64,000 nucleotides of DNA from Nocardioides ferulae (GCF_003660455.1 NZ_QZVR01000005.1:62001-126000), one strand, 5' to 3'. Shown: positions 31,554 through 41,621, counted from the stretch's first letter. Numbers and translations: made by a program. The notes: generated from the sequence alone by a model not told the origin.

Positions 31554-31556
31554 GTC

Positions 31557-32144
31557 ATGAGCAACGAGCTGGACGACGGGGGCCGGACCCCGGCGCACCG
31601 CGCGGCGTTCACCGCCTGCTGGCAGCGCGACGCCGGCAGGGTGCACGCCTACGCCGTGCGCCACGTGGGGCCCGACGACGCCGCCGAGGTGGTGTCCGAG
31701 GCGTTCCTGGCCGCCTGGCGGCGCTGGCCGCAGGTGCCGGACCCGCCCCTGCCCTGGCTGATCGGCGCCGCCCGCAAGGCGGCGGCCAACCACCGCCGTG
31801 GCCGCGACCGGCGCCGTGCCCTGCAGCAGCGGCTCGAGCTCGCCTCGGCCGACGGGGCCGAGGTCGACACCGTGCCCGAGGAGACCCGCCGGACTGCGCC
31901 CGACAGCGACCACGAGGGTCCGCCGATCCTGTTCGGGTTCGCGGGCGGCGACTTCGACCTGCCCGACGGCACCGCCGCGGTGGGCGTGGCCGGCCCCGGA
32001 GTCGACGAGACGATCCCGGTGACCGAGCCCGAGGGCTGGGCTGTCGAGCTGCCGGCGCCGGCGGCCACCGAGCGCTACGTCGTTCGCTTCCTCGACGCCG
32101 ACGGCCGCACCCTGCACCAGGTCACCGAGCGCGTCGACCCCTGA
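31557..32144 (+). CDS. Sigma-70 region 2-like fragment fused to an unrelated tail
   Basis: Residues 18-85 look like ECF sigma region 2: FTACWQRDAGRVHAYAVRHVGPDDAAEVVSEAFLAAWRRWPQV, then PLPWLIGAARKAAANHRRGRDRRRAL. An ECF factor would continue into region 4 (promoter -35 recognition), which is missing. From about residue 110 the sequence is a different, beta-rich acidic domain (GPPILFGFAGGDFDLPDGTA, then VVRFLDADGRTLHQVTERVDP) resembling the end of another protein. The simplest reading is an in-frame deletion joining a sigma gene to its downstream neighbour. 195 residues. Expression may be limited by the hairpin over its ribosome binding site. Confidence 0.55.
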   Translation: MSNELDDGGRTPAHRAAFTACWQRDAGRVHAYAVRHVGPDDAAEVVSEAFLAAWRRWPQVPDPPLPWLIGAARKAAANHRRGRDRRRALQQRLELASADGAEVDTVPEETRRTAPDSDHEGPPILFGFAGGDFDLPDGTAAVGVAGPGVDETIPVTEPEGWAVELPAPAATERYVVRFLDADGRTLHQVTERVDP

Positions 32145-32190
32145 GGGCGGGCCCCCGGCGCGCGTGGGACGGCGGGCGCGGGGCCGTTGC

Positions 32191-32215
32191 CTGCATACCG
32201 TGATGAAGCAGCACC
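32191..32215 (+). repeat. 25-bp repeat, copy 1
   Basis: The block starting CTGCATACCGTGATGAAGC matches 44807-44831 at 24 of 25 positions (an A/G change after the 19th base). This copy is 46 nt after the sigma-fragment stop and 43 nt before the DUF429-RelA/SpoT gene. It contains TACCGT, which fits a TANNNT -10 box. Confidence 0.6.
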
Positions 32216-32258
32216 CGGCCGCGCCCCGCCGGACGCCCGGGTACGGCAGGCTTCGCAC

Positions 32259-33998
32259 ATGGCCCCGGATCCGCACCACGTCGGCATCGACCTCGCCTGG
32301 GGGGAGAAGCGGCCCACCGGCCTGGCGGCGCTCGACGCCGACGGGCGGCTGTGCCACGTCTCGACCGTGGTCACCGACGACGAGATCGTCGACGCGCTCG
32401 CGCCGTACACCGCCGGGCCCTGCCTGGTCGCGATCGACGCCCCGCTGGTGGTCAAGAACCCGACCGGGAGCCGACCGGCCGAGCAGGAGCTGAGCCGCGA
32501 CTTCCGCCGGTTCGAGGCCGGTGCCCACCCGGCGAACACCGGCAAGCCCGAGTTCCGCGACACGCCTCGCGGTGCCCGGGTCGCCAAGCTCCTCGGCCTC
32601 GACATCGATCCCCGCTCGGGGCGGGCCCGGCGCGCCGTCGAGGTCTATCCGCACCCCGCCACCGTGGTGCTCTTCGGGCTCGAGAAGACGTTGAAGTACA
32701 AGGACAAGCCCGGCCGCACCATCGCCTCCCTGCAGGCCGCCCTGCTCGCGTTGATGACCCACCTCGAGGGCCTCGCCGTCGCCGACCCGCCGCTGCTGCT
32801 GGGAGAGGAGTGGGCGGCGCTGCGCACCCGGGCCGAGCGGGCCACCCGCAAGAGCGAGCTGCGGGTCGTCGAGGACCAGGTCGACGCCGTCGTCTGCGCC
32901 TACGTCGCGGCGTACGCCGACCGGCATCCCGCCCGCATGCGGCTCTACGGCGACCTCGACCAGGGCTACATCCTCACCCCGGCGCTGCCCGGTGAGGACG
33001 CCCCGGAGCCGGCCGAGGACCCGGTCCGCGCCGCGGTCCGCGAGTACGCCGCTCGACAGCCCGCGCTCGCCGACACGGCCCAGCGCGCGGTCGCGCTGAT
33101 GACCCAGCTGCTCGACGAGGCCGGCATCAACTACCTCAACGTCAGCGGCCGGGCGAAGAGCGTCGCGTCGTTCGCCGGCAAGGCCGCCCGCCAGGCCGAC
33201 GGCCGGCCGATGTACGCCGACCCGCTGCGCGAGATCACCGACCAGGTCGGCGTGCGGGTGATCACCTACGTGCGCAGCGACGTGGACGCCGTCGCCGACC
33301 TGCTCGCCAGCCAGGTGCGGGTGCACGACGACCGTGACCTCGGCGAGGAGACGGCAAGCCAGGGGCGCTTCGGCTACGCGAGCCGGCACCTCCTGGTCAG
33401 CCTCGACCCCGAGCGGCCGCTGGCCGCGGAGCAGCCGCAGCTGGTCGGGCAGCGGGTGCAGGTGCAGATCCGCACCGTCCTGCAGCACGCGTGGGCCGAG
33501 TTCGAGCACGACATCCGCTACAAGGGTTCGGTGCCCGAGGAGCACGCCGGCGAGTTCGACCGCCGCTTCACCCTCGCCGCCGGGCTGCTCGAGCTCGCCG
33601 ACCGCGAGTTCTCGATGATCTGGGAGCGGCTGCGCCCGGCCGCGGCCGCGCCGGCCGACGCCGAGGACGACGACCCCCGGCTGGACCCACGGGAGCTGGC
33701 CGCGTTCCTCGCCGGCCAGTACGCCGACGCCGGCTGGTCGCGCACCGACCACTACGGCTGGATCTCCGGACTGCTGCTCGAGCTCGGCATCACCTCGCTC
33801 GACGAGCTCGGCAGCGTGTTGCGAGCGGTCGACTCGGCCGCGATCAACGACCGCATGGACTACCGCTACCCACCGGGCGCCGTGCGCCGCCTCGACGACG
33901 CGCTGCTCGCCGCCTACGGCGAGGAGTACGTCGCGCTGCACGGCAACGCCCACCGCCGCGCGCTCCTGGCGACCCGCCTGCAGCGGATCCGAGGCTGA
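32259..33998 (+). CDS. DUF429 (RNase H-like) - RelA/SpoT synthetase-like fusion protein
   Basis: A 579-residue two-domain protein. Residues 1-235 are DUF429, a predicted RNase H-fold family, with its acidic motifs GIDLAWG (Asp11), VAIDAPL (Asp60), AVEVYPHPA (Glu128) and VEDQVDAVVCAY (Asp209). Residues about 258-460 are a RelA/SpoT nucleotidyl-transferase domain: VSGRAKSVASFAGKA (Arg298, Lys300, Lys308), TDQVGVRVITYV (Asp328, the metal ligand), GRFGYASRHLLV (Tyr373), and QVQIRTVLQHAWAEFEHDIRYK. The catalytic Glu before QIRT is Gln401 here. A helical tail follows (480-579). No HD hydrolase domain. It may make or bind (p)ppGpp-like nucleotides; activity is uncertain. Start ATG 32259, 6 nt after CAGGCT. 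Confidence 0.85.
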   Translation: MAPDPHHVGIDLAWGEKRPTGLAALDADGRLCHVSTVVTDDEIVDALAPYTAGPCLVAIDAPLVVKNPTGSRPAEQELSRDFRRFEAGAHPANTGKPEFRDTPRGARVAKLLGLDIDPRSGRARRAVEVYPHPATVVLFGLEKTLKYKDKPGRTIASLQAALLALMTHLEGLAVADPPLLLGEEWAALRTRAERATRKSELRVVEDQVDAVVCAYVAAYADRHPARMRLYGDLDQGYILTPALPGEDAPEPAEDPVRAAVREYAARQPALADTAQRAVALMTQLLDEAGINYLNVSGRAKSVASFAGKAARQADGRPMYADPLREITDQVGVRVITYVRSDVDAVADLLASQVRVHDDRDLGEETASQGRFGYASRHLLVSLDPERPLAAEQPQLVGQRVQVQIRTVLQHAWAEFEHDIRYKGSVPEEHAGEFDRRFTLAAGLLELADREFSMIWERLRPAAAAPADAEDDDPRLDPRELAAFLAGQYADAGWSRTDHYGWISGLLLELGITSLDELGSVLRAVDSAAINDRMDYRYPPGAVRRLDDALLAAYGEEYVALHGNAHRRALLATRLQRIRG

Positions 33999-34017
33999 GT
34001 CCGCGGCATCACCCTCG

Positions 34018-34145
34018 TTCGTGGTGGGTGTTTGCGTGGTGACCTGCCGTTCGTGGTGGGTGCTTGCGTGGTGACCTGCCGTTCGTGGTGGGTGTTTGCG
34101 CGGTGACCTGCCGTTCGTGGTGGGTGTTTCCCCCGTCACCTGCCG
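34018..34145. repeat. Tandem array A: four 32-bp direct repeats
   Basis: Four back-to-back 32-bp units start at 34018, 34050, 34082 and 34114, each beginning TTCGTGGTGGGTG and ending ACCTGCCG. Units 1-3 differ by single bases; unit 4 changes in the middle (TTTCCCCCGTC). A degenerate fifth unit (CTCGTGGTTGG) follows to about 34176. There are no spacers, so this is not CRISPR. It starts 20 nt after the DUF429-RelA/SpoT stop. Confidence 0.9.
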
Positions 34146-34185
34146 CTCGTGGTTGGCGGATAGGTCGACGCGGACCGCTCGGCCG

Positions 34186-34362
34186 CGAGCGACAGGTCAC
34201 CGCGGACTGACCGACCACGAGTGGCAGGTCACCGCGGACTGACCGACCACGAGTGGCGGGTCAGCGTCGGTTCGCCGACCACGAGTGGCGGGTCAGCGTC
34301 GGTTCACCGACCACGAGTGGCGGGTCAGCGTCGGTTCACCGACCACGAGTGGCGGGTCAGCG
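34186..34362. repeat. Tandem array B: five and a half 32-bp repeats, inverted relative to array A
   Basis: Units of exactly 32 bp start at 34186, 34218, 34250, 34282 and 34314, with a partial sixth at 34346-34362. Each begins CGAGTGGC (first unit CGAGCGAC) and ends GACCGACCA or similar. The reverse complement of an array A unit aligns with them (CGA..GGCAGGTCACC...ACC.ACCA), so the two arrays are inverted copies of one element. The partial last unit supplies the stop codon of the convergent F420-oxidoreductase gene. Confidence 0.9.
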
Positions 34363-35346
34363 CGGGGACGCTGCCCGCAGCCTCTCCAGGAGGGGACCCG
34401 CGGCGGTGTCGAGGAACTGCTGCTGCAGCTCGTCGCCGACCTGGACCAGCGCGATGTCGGTGAAGCCGGCCTGCCAATAGGCGGAGACGGCCTCGACGAT
34501 CGCATCCAGGTCGGGGCCGCAGGGGATCGACTCCGCGACGTCCTCGGGCCGCACGAACTGGCTGGCGGCGGCGAAACCCGCGGGCGTGGGCAGGTCGGCG
34601 TTCACGCTCCACCCACCCCCGAACCAGCGGAACTGCTCGTGGGCGAGGCGGGTTCCGGTCTCCTCGTCGGGGGCCCAGCAGATCGGGATCTGGCCGATCG
34701 CGCGCGCCTGCTCACCGATCCGAGGGGCACCGTCGGTGGCGTTCCAGGACTCCACCAGCTCGGCGTTCGGCTCCACCCCGACCAGGTGGTCGGCGAGCGG
34801 GGCGAACTCCCCGATCGCTCGGTCGCCGGCGACCGCGAGGCCGATGTCCACGCCCTGCTCGGGCAGGTCCCAGATGCGCGCGGAGTCGACCTGGAAGAAG
34901 TCGCCGCGATAGTCGACCAGGTCGCCGGTGTGCAGCTCGCGGATGATCTCCACGGCCTCGCGCAGCATCGCCTGGCGCTCCTGGATCGCCGGCCAGCCCT
35001 CGCCGACGACGTGCTCGTTGAGGTTCTCGCCGCTGCCGAGGCCGAGGGTGAACCGACCCTCGGCGAGCAACTGCAGCGTCGCGGCCTTCTGGGCGACGAC
35101 GGCCGGGTGGTAGCGCAGCGTCGGGCAGGTCACGTAGGTCATCAGCCCGACCCGCTCGGTGGCCTGGGCGACGGCGCCGAGCAGCGTCCAGGCGTACGGC
35201 GCGTGGCCCTGCTCGGTGAGCCAGGGCGAGTAGTGGTCGCTGGAGACCTCGAAGTCGAAGCCGAGCCGCTCGGCGGCGACGGCGTACCGGACCAGCTCAC
35301 GCGGTCCGCTCTGCTCGGTCATCAGGGTGTAGCCGAAGCGGGTCAC
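34357..35346 (-). CDS. F420-dependent LLM-class oxidoreductase (FGD-like)
   Basis: Luciferase-like monooxygenase fold enzymes of this branch use coenzyme F420. The 329-residue protein has VTRFGYTLMTEQSGPRELVR, VSSDHYSPWLTEQGHAPYAW, GLMTYVTCPTLRYHPAVVAQ, GRFTLGLGSGENLNEHVVG, VDYRGDFFQVDSARIWDLPE and VGLAVAG-like GLAVAGDRAIGEF. This is the pattern of F420-dependent glucose-6-phosphate dehydrogenase relatives. GGAGG lies before the GTG at 35346. Its last codon and stop lie in repeat array B. Substrate unknown. Confidence 0.88.
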   Translation of the reverse strand: MTRFGYTLMTEQSGPRELVRYAVAAERLGFDFEVSSDHYSPWLTEQGHAPYAWTLLGAVAQATERVGLMTYVTCPTLRYHPAVVAQKAATLQLLAEGRFTLGLGSGENLNEHVVGEGWPAIQERQAMLREAVEIIRELHTGDLVDYRGDFFQVDSARIWDLPEQGVDIGLAVAGDRAIGEFAPLADHLVGVEPNAELVESWNATDGAPRIGEQARAIGQIPICWAPDEETGTRLAHEQFRWFGGGWSVNADLPTPAGFAAASQFVRPEDVAESIPCGPDLDAIVEAVSAYWQAGFTDIALVQVGDELQQQFLDTAAGPLLERLRAASPR

Positions 35347-35422
35347 GGGTCCTCCGGGGATCGTCGGGTGCGCGTGTGCGAAGCAGCGGTACCCACGCCC
35401 GCCGGGCGCTACCGTCGATGTC

Positions 35423-35926
35423 ATGACCCCGGCCGATCTGCTCATCGACGCGTTCACTCGGGTCCTCGACGACGGCGTGGCCGTGGTCAGCGGCCTGGAC
35501 CGCGACCAGCTCTCGCACCGTGTGGGCGCCGACGCGAACTCGATCGCCTGGCTGGTCTGGCACCTCACTCGCGTGCAGGACGACCACGTCAGCGAGGTCG
35601 CCGGCCGCGAGCAGTTGTGGACCGCCGAGGGGTTCATCGAGCGGTTCGGCTTCGACTTCGAGCCCGACGACATCGGCTACGGCCACGACGACGCGCAGGT
35701 GGCCCGGGTGCGCGCCGACGCACGGCTGCTGACGGCGTACCTCCGGGCGGTGCACGAGCAGACCGTGCGGTTCCTGCGCACGGTGAGCCCCGAAGACCTC
35801 GACCGGGTCGTCGACGAGCGGTGGGACCCGCCGGTGACGCTCGGCGTGCGGCTGGTCAGCGTGGTCAACGACGACACCCAGCACGTCGGGCAGGCGGCGT
35901 TCGTGCGGGGCCTGCTGGGCCTCTGA
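35423..35926 (+). CDS. DinB/DUF664-family protein (probable mycothiol-type transferase fold)
   Basis: The 167-residue protein has the DinB four-helix metal-binding bundle: TPADLLIDAFTRVLDDGVAVV, SIAWLVWHLTRVQDDHVSEVAG (His, Asp and His ligands), ARLLTAYLRAVHEQTVRFLRTV and SVVNDDTQHVGQAAFVRGLLG with the third His. In actinobacteria this family includes mycothiol-dependent S-transferases. The ATG at 35423 is 7 nt after a TACCGT -10 box (leaderless). It diverges from the F420-oxidoreductase gene. Confidence 0.85.
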   Translation: MTPADLLIDAFTRVLDDGVAVVSGLDRDQLSHRVGADANSIAWLVWHLTRVQDDHVSEVAGREQLWTAEGFIERFGFDFEPDDIGYGHDDAQVARVRADARLLTAYLRAVHEQTVRFLRTVSPEDLDRVVDERWDPPVTLGVRLVSVVNDDTQHVGQAAFVRGLLGL

Positions 35927-35957
35927 CCGTCGCCCAGTCCCTCAGTCCCTCAGTCGC

Positions 35958-36545
35958 TCAGTCGTCGCTGTCGCCGTTGTCGAGCTTCTTGCGCACCCGG
36001 CCCATGCCGGGCACGTTGCCGAGCAGCTCGTTGAGCTCACGGCTGGCGGCGAGCAGGTCGTGCAGGTCGGGGGCCACGGTGGCGAGGGTGCCGAGCACAG
36101 GCAGGACGTCGCCCTCGACCCGGTCGGTGAGTGCCGGGAGCCGGTCGACCAGGCCCACCGCCGCGTCGACCTCGGCGGGAGTGGTCGTCTCCGCGAGCCT
36201 CTCCAGCACCGGCTGCAACCGCAGCAGTGGCGGCTCGAGGGCGTCGAGCAGTCCGACCAGCCGGCGGAACGGCTCCTGCAGGTCGCCGATGGCGTCGTCG
36301 GCCTTGCTGCGGGTCACCTCGACCCGCTTGACCAGGCGGTTCGCCTCGGCGCGGGTGTCGCCGGCGCTGCGCACCAGCCGGTCGGCGTCGGTCCTGGTGG
36401 CCTCCACCCGGTCGAGCAGTCCGCGGGCCTCGGTCAGCAGCTCCTCGGCGCTGCTCAGCAGCCGGCTCGCCCGGGGCACCAGCGAGACCAGCTGGTCGAG
36501 CGTCCGGGCCACGTCACCGGGGCCCGGGATCGGGGGAAGGCGCAT
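35958..36545 (-). CDS. Coiled-coil hypothetical protein
   Basis: This 195-residue protein is almost entirely helical, with heptad-like stretches (LLSSAEELLTEARGLLDRVEATRTDADRLVRSAGDTRAEANRLVKRVEVTRSKADDAI, about 30-90) and an acidic C-terminus (KKLDNGDSDD). No signal peptide or catalytic motif. It may act as a structural or scaffold protein, but nothing in the context says so. It converges with the DinB-type gene; the gap is 31 nt. Confidence 0.7.
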   Translation of the reverse strand: MRLPPIPGPGDVARTLDQLVSLVPRASRLLSSAEELLTEARGLLDRVEATRTDADRLVRSAGDTRAEANRLVKRVEVTRSKADDAIGDLQEPFRRLVGLLDALEPPLLRLQPVLERLAETTTPAEVDAAVGLVDRLPALTDRVEGDVLPVLGTLATVAPDLHDLLAASRELNELLGNVPGMGRVRKKLDNGDSDD

Positions 36546-36614
36546 GCCTACCGGTGACCGACATCACGGCCGGTCATGCCTGCCGGGGTGGCGCGGAACC
36601 GCCGCACCACCCGG

Positions 36615-37904
36615 CTACCGGGGCTGCCCGATCCGGTAGCGCACGAACGACGGGACCGCGATCGCGGCGGCGACGGTCAGCACCACCACCAGCACCCCGC
36701 CGCCGGCGGCGGTGACCGCGGTGCCGACGGCGACCGCGGCGGTGCCGTGTGCGACGTCGGCGATTCTGGGCCCGCCGGCGACGACGACGATGAAGACGCC
36801 CTGCAGGCGACCGCGCACCGCGTCGGTGGCGGCGGTCTGCAGCATGCTGGTGCGGAACGCGGCCGAGGCCATGTCGGCCGCTCCACCGACGACCAGCATG
36901 CCGACCGCGGCCACGAGCATCGCCTGGGGCCAGCGTCCGGCGAGCCCGACCGCGACTCCGAAGCCGGCCATCGCGAAGCCCCACACCAGGATGCACACGA
37001 CGACGGCGAGCCCCTGCCGCTGCACCCGGGAGACCCAGCCGGAGAAGACCCCGCCGAGGACGGCCCCGGCCGGGATCGCCGCGAACAGTGCCGCGAACAC
37101 CAGCCCGCCCTCGTCGGGGCCGCCGAAGTCGACGTGGGCGATCTCGGGGAACAGCGCCCGCGGCATGCCGAAGACCATCGCGATGATGTCGACCACGAAC
37201 GACATCAGCAGCACCGGGTGGCCACGCAGGTAGGCCAGCCCCTCGACCACCGAGCGGAGCCCGGGGGTGCCGGCGATCGCGCCCTCGACCGGCAGTCGCG
37301 GCAGCCGCACGACGGCGGAGAGCGTCGCGAAGAGCGTCAGCGTGTCGATCAGGTAGAGCCAGGAGAAGCCGAGCACCGGGATCAGCGCCCCCGCCACCAG
37401 CGGCCCGGCGATCGCGCCGGCCTGGAAGACGGTCATGTTCAGCGAGTTCGCCGCCGGCAGCAGCTCGGGCTCGAGCAGCTTGGGCAGCACCGCGCTGCGG
37501 GTCGGCTGGTTGACCGCGAAGAACGCCTGTTGCACCGAGAAGAGCCCGAGCAGCAGCCACACGTTGCCGAGCCCGAGCGCCGCCTGCAGCCAGAACAGGC
37601 CGCTGGTGACGATCAGGCCGACGGTGGTGATCCGCAGCAGCGTCCGCCGGTCGAACACGTCGGCCAGCGCGCCTCCCCACAGGCCGAACACCACCAGCGG
37701 CACCAGCCCGAAGACGCCGGTGAGCCCGACGTACGCCGAGGAGCCGGTCTCGGCATAGATCTGCGCCGGCACCGCGACGACGGTCAGCTGCGCCCCGATG
37801 ACCGTGATGATGTTGGCGGTCCACAGCCGGCGGAAGTGGTCGTTGCGCAGCGGCCGGGTGTCGGCGGTGAGCGCGCTGAGCGACTCCCGGATCCGCGTGA
37901 CCAC
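36615..37904 (-). CDS. MFS transporter (EntS-like, MFS_3 family)
   Basis: The 429-residue protein has about 12 membrane segments. It opens with LRNDHFRRLWTANIITVIGAQLTVVAVPAQIY and has the loop GGALADVFDRRTLLRITTVGL (motif A form), FSVQQAFFAVNQPTRSAVLPKLL, NSLNMTVFQAGAIAGPLVAGAL and DAVRGRLQGVF. This matches MFS_3/EntS exporters, which move siderophores or drugs out. Substrate unknown. The start is the GTG at 37904, 8 nt after TAGGTT (leaderless); upstream frame is spurious. Confidence 0.9.
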   Translation of the reverse strand: MVTRIRESLSALTADTRPLRNDHFRRLWTANIITVIGAQLTVVAVPAQIYAETGSSAYVGLTGVFGLVPLVVFGLWGGALADVFDRRTLLRITTVGLIVTSGLFWLQAALGLGNVWLLLGLFSVQQAFFAVNQPTRSAVLPKLLEPELLPAANSLNMTVFQAGAIAGPLVAGALIPVLGFSWLYLIDTLTLFATLSAVVRLPRLPVEGAIAGTPGLRSVVEGLAYLRGHPVLLMSFVVDIIAMVFGMPRALFPEIAHVDFGGPDEGGLVFAALFAAIPAGAVLGGVFSGWVSRVQRQGLAVVVCILVWGFAMAGFGVAVGLAGRWPQAMLVAAVGMLVVGGAADMASAAFRTSMLQTAATDAVRGRLQGVFIVVVAGGPRIADVAHGTAAVAVGTAVTAAGGGVLVVVLTVAAAIAVPSFVRYRIGQPR

Positions 37905-37987
37905 GACCGAGCAACCTACGCCGCGATCGGTTGCTTCCCGCAACCAGGTGCCCCGCGTCGGTGACCTCCACCACGACCCGTGCCGCC

Positions 37988-39007
37988 TCAGTCGCAGGTC
38001 GGCGACTCCCGGCGGTCCAGCAGCCGGTCGGCCAGGAAGTCGCACCACTGACCGGAGCCGGGGCCGCCGTTGACCTCGCCGTCGGACTCACCGGGGTGCT
38101 TGACCCACAGCGTGCCGTCGAAGGCGCCGTCGAAGACCAGTCGTGGTGCCTTGCCGACCCGCGCCCACACCGGGTTCAGCACGTCGCCGCCGACGGGGTC
38201 GGGGTGTCCGTTGCGGGAGGTGTCGATGACGTAGTGGACGCCTTTGACCTTCAGCTTGCGCAGCTCGCGGCGCAGGAACCCGGCGTAGTCGTGCTCGTCG
38301 GCGGTGGGCCGGAAGTTCGACACGTTCGTGCTGAACCCGCGGGCGAACCCGATCCCGGCGCGCTTGAGCAGCCGGGGGCGGCCGTCGAAGGGGCGCCAGT
38401 CGGAGTGGCCGGCGTCGAGGTAGACCCAGGCGCCGGATCGGCTGAGCACCCGGCTGGCGAAGCGGAGCAGCTTGAGCCGGTCTCCGGCGTTGGTGCAGCG
38501 CGGGTCGCCGTAGAAGGGGATCGCGTCGGGTTCGAGGACCACCAGTGCCTGCTGGCCACGGGTGCCGCGGGCCACCTGGCGGATCCAGTCGCGGTAGGCG
38601 TCGCCGCCGGGGAGCCCGCCGGAGGAGTAGAGCCCGCAGTCGCGGTCGGGGATGCCGTAGACCGTGAGCACCGGTGTCTTGTCGGCGGCCAGCGCCCGGC
38701 CGGTGTAGGCGCGGACGATGTCGCGGACCACCGGCGTCGGGTAGTGCTCGGGGGTGATCCAGAGCGCCTGGGAGCGGCGGCCGAACGCCGTGGCGTAGAC
38801 CCGCTCCTGGTTGGCCGCCGGCATCAGCGGGTCGACGAACAGGCCGCGGGTGCGCCGCGGGTCGGGGCGCTCCGCGGCCGGGGCGGCGGGCCGGTCCACC
38901 CCGATGTCGTCGGAGTCGGGCACGGCCGGTGCGATGCCCGGCGTCACGAGACCGGCGGCGAGGGCCAGCGCGGCCGCGACGGTTCGGGCGCGCAGACGAC
39001 GGGTCAC
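37988..39007 (-). CDS. Secreted glycoside hydrolase family 6 (cellulase-like)
   Basis: GH6 enzymes cleave beta-1,4-glucan by inversion. The 339-residue protein starts with a signal peptide (LRARTVAAALALAAGLVTPGIAPA). It has GH6 motifs: TPVLTVYGIPDRDCGLYSSGG, ALVVLEPDAIPF (catalytic Asp), VYLDAGHSDW, GFSTNVSNF, YVIDTSRNGHPDP and LWVKHPGESDGEV. The usual Cys after GESDG is Val here, removing one conserved disulfide partner. No cellulose-binding module is present. The GTG at 39007 lies 6 nt after TAGATT (leaderless). Confidence 0.9.
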   Translation of the reverse strand: MTRRLRARTVAAALALAAGLVTPGIAPAVPDSDDIGVDRPAAPAAERPDPRRTRGLFVDPLMPAANQERVYATAFGRRSQALWITPEHYPTPVVRDIVRAYTGRALAADKTPVLTVYGIPDRDCGLYSSGGLPGGDAYRDWIRQVARGTRGQQALVVLEPDAIPFYGDPRCTNAGDRLKLLRFASRVLSRSGAWVYLDAGHSDWRPFDGRPRLLKRAGIGFARGFSTNVSNFRPTADEHDYAGFLRRELRKLKVKGVHYVIDTSRNGHPDPVGGDVLNPVWARVGKAPRLVFDGAFDGTLWVKHPGESDGEVNGGPGSGQWCDFLADRLLDRRESPTCD

Positions 39008-39099
39008 GTCCCCAATCTAGAGGCCCGGCCTGGCTGGGGTGCCGGATCGGGCCTGCCGTTCGCGAGGTGAACGGACGGTGAACGTGCCACCCTGGTTCG

Positions 39100-39651
39100 G
39101 TGAACTCAGCGGCGGTGCGGGCCTGGCGGCTGCTCGTCGCCGCCTGTGCCGCGGCAGGGGTGGCCCTCGCGGCCCAGCAGTACGACGTGTGGTGGACCGC
39201 GCTCAGCCAGCTGGCCAACCTGGCCGTCGCGGTCTGCTTCGTGGCGATGGCGGTGCGCGAGCCCCGGTCACCGCTGCTGCGCGGTGCCCTGACCTCGCTG
39301 ATGGTGCTGGTCTCGTTGGCCTATCTGCCGATGCAGAACGGCAACCTGGCCGAGCCCTGGTCGGTGCTGGAGCATGTCGTCACCCCGGCCCTGGTGCTGG
39401 CCGACTTCCTGCTGGTCGGCGACGACCAGGCCCGGGTTCGCTGGTGGCACCCACTCGTCTGGGTGGTGCCGCCGCTGGTCTACCTGGGGTGGTACGTCGT
39501 CGCGGACCTCGCCGTGTACGGCGCCCTCGACGTCACGCAGCCGGGCCCGTTCGCGGGCCGGGTGAGCCTGCTGGCGGCGCTCGCGCTGGCCGGCGGCTTC
39601 GGCCTGTATGCGCTGGGCCGCACCCGGCGGCCGGCCTACGTCGACGGCTGA
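39100..39651 (+). CDS. Pr6Pr-like six-helix membrane protein
   Basis: The 183-residue protein has about six hydrophobic segments (LLVAACAAAGVALAAQ, LANLAVAVCFVAMAV, ALTSLMVLVSLAYLPM, HVVTPALVLADFLLV, HPLVWVVPPLVYLGWYVVADLA, RVSLLAALALAGGFGLYAL). The WSVLEHVVTPALVLADFLL core with a following WWHPL motif fits the Pr6Pr/FAR-17a family of integral membrane proteins. Function unknown. It starts at GTG 39100, 6 nt after CACCCT. Confidence 0.75.
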   Translation: MNSAAVRAWRLLVAACAAAGVALAAQQYDVWWTALSQLANLAVAVCFVAMAVREPRSPLLRGALTSLMVLVSLAYLPMQNGNLAEPWSVLEHVVTPALVLADFLLVGDDQARVRWWHPLVWVVPPLVYLGWYVVADLAVYGALDVTQPGPFAGRVSLLAALALAGGFGLYALGRTRRPAYVDG

Positions 39652-39686
39652 GCTCCGGCAGGGCGCAACGCTCTACGATCGCGGGC

Positions 39687-41621
<1,935 letters not shown>

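Noticed and set aside
34018..34362. The 32-bp repeats as a CRISPR array
   Set aside because: The units are joined directly without unique spacers, the two arrays are inverted, and there are no cas genes in the window.
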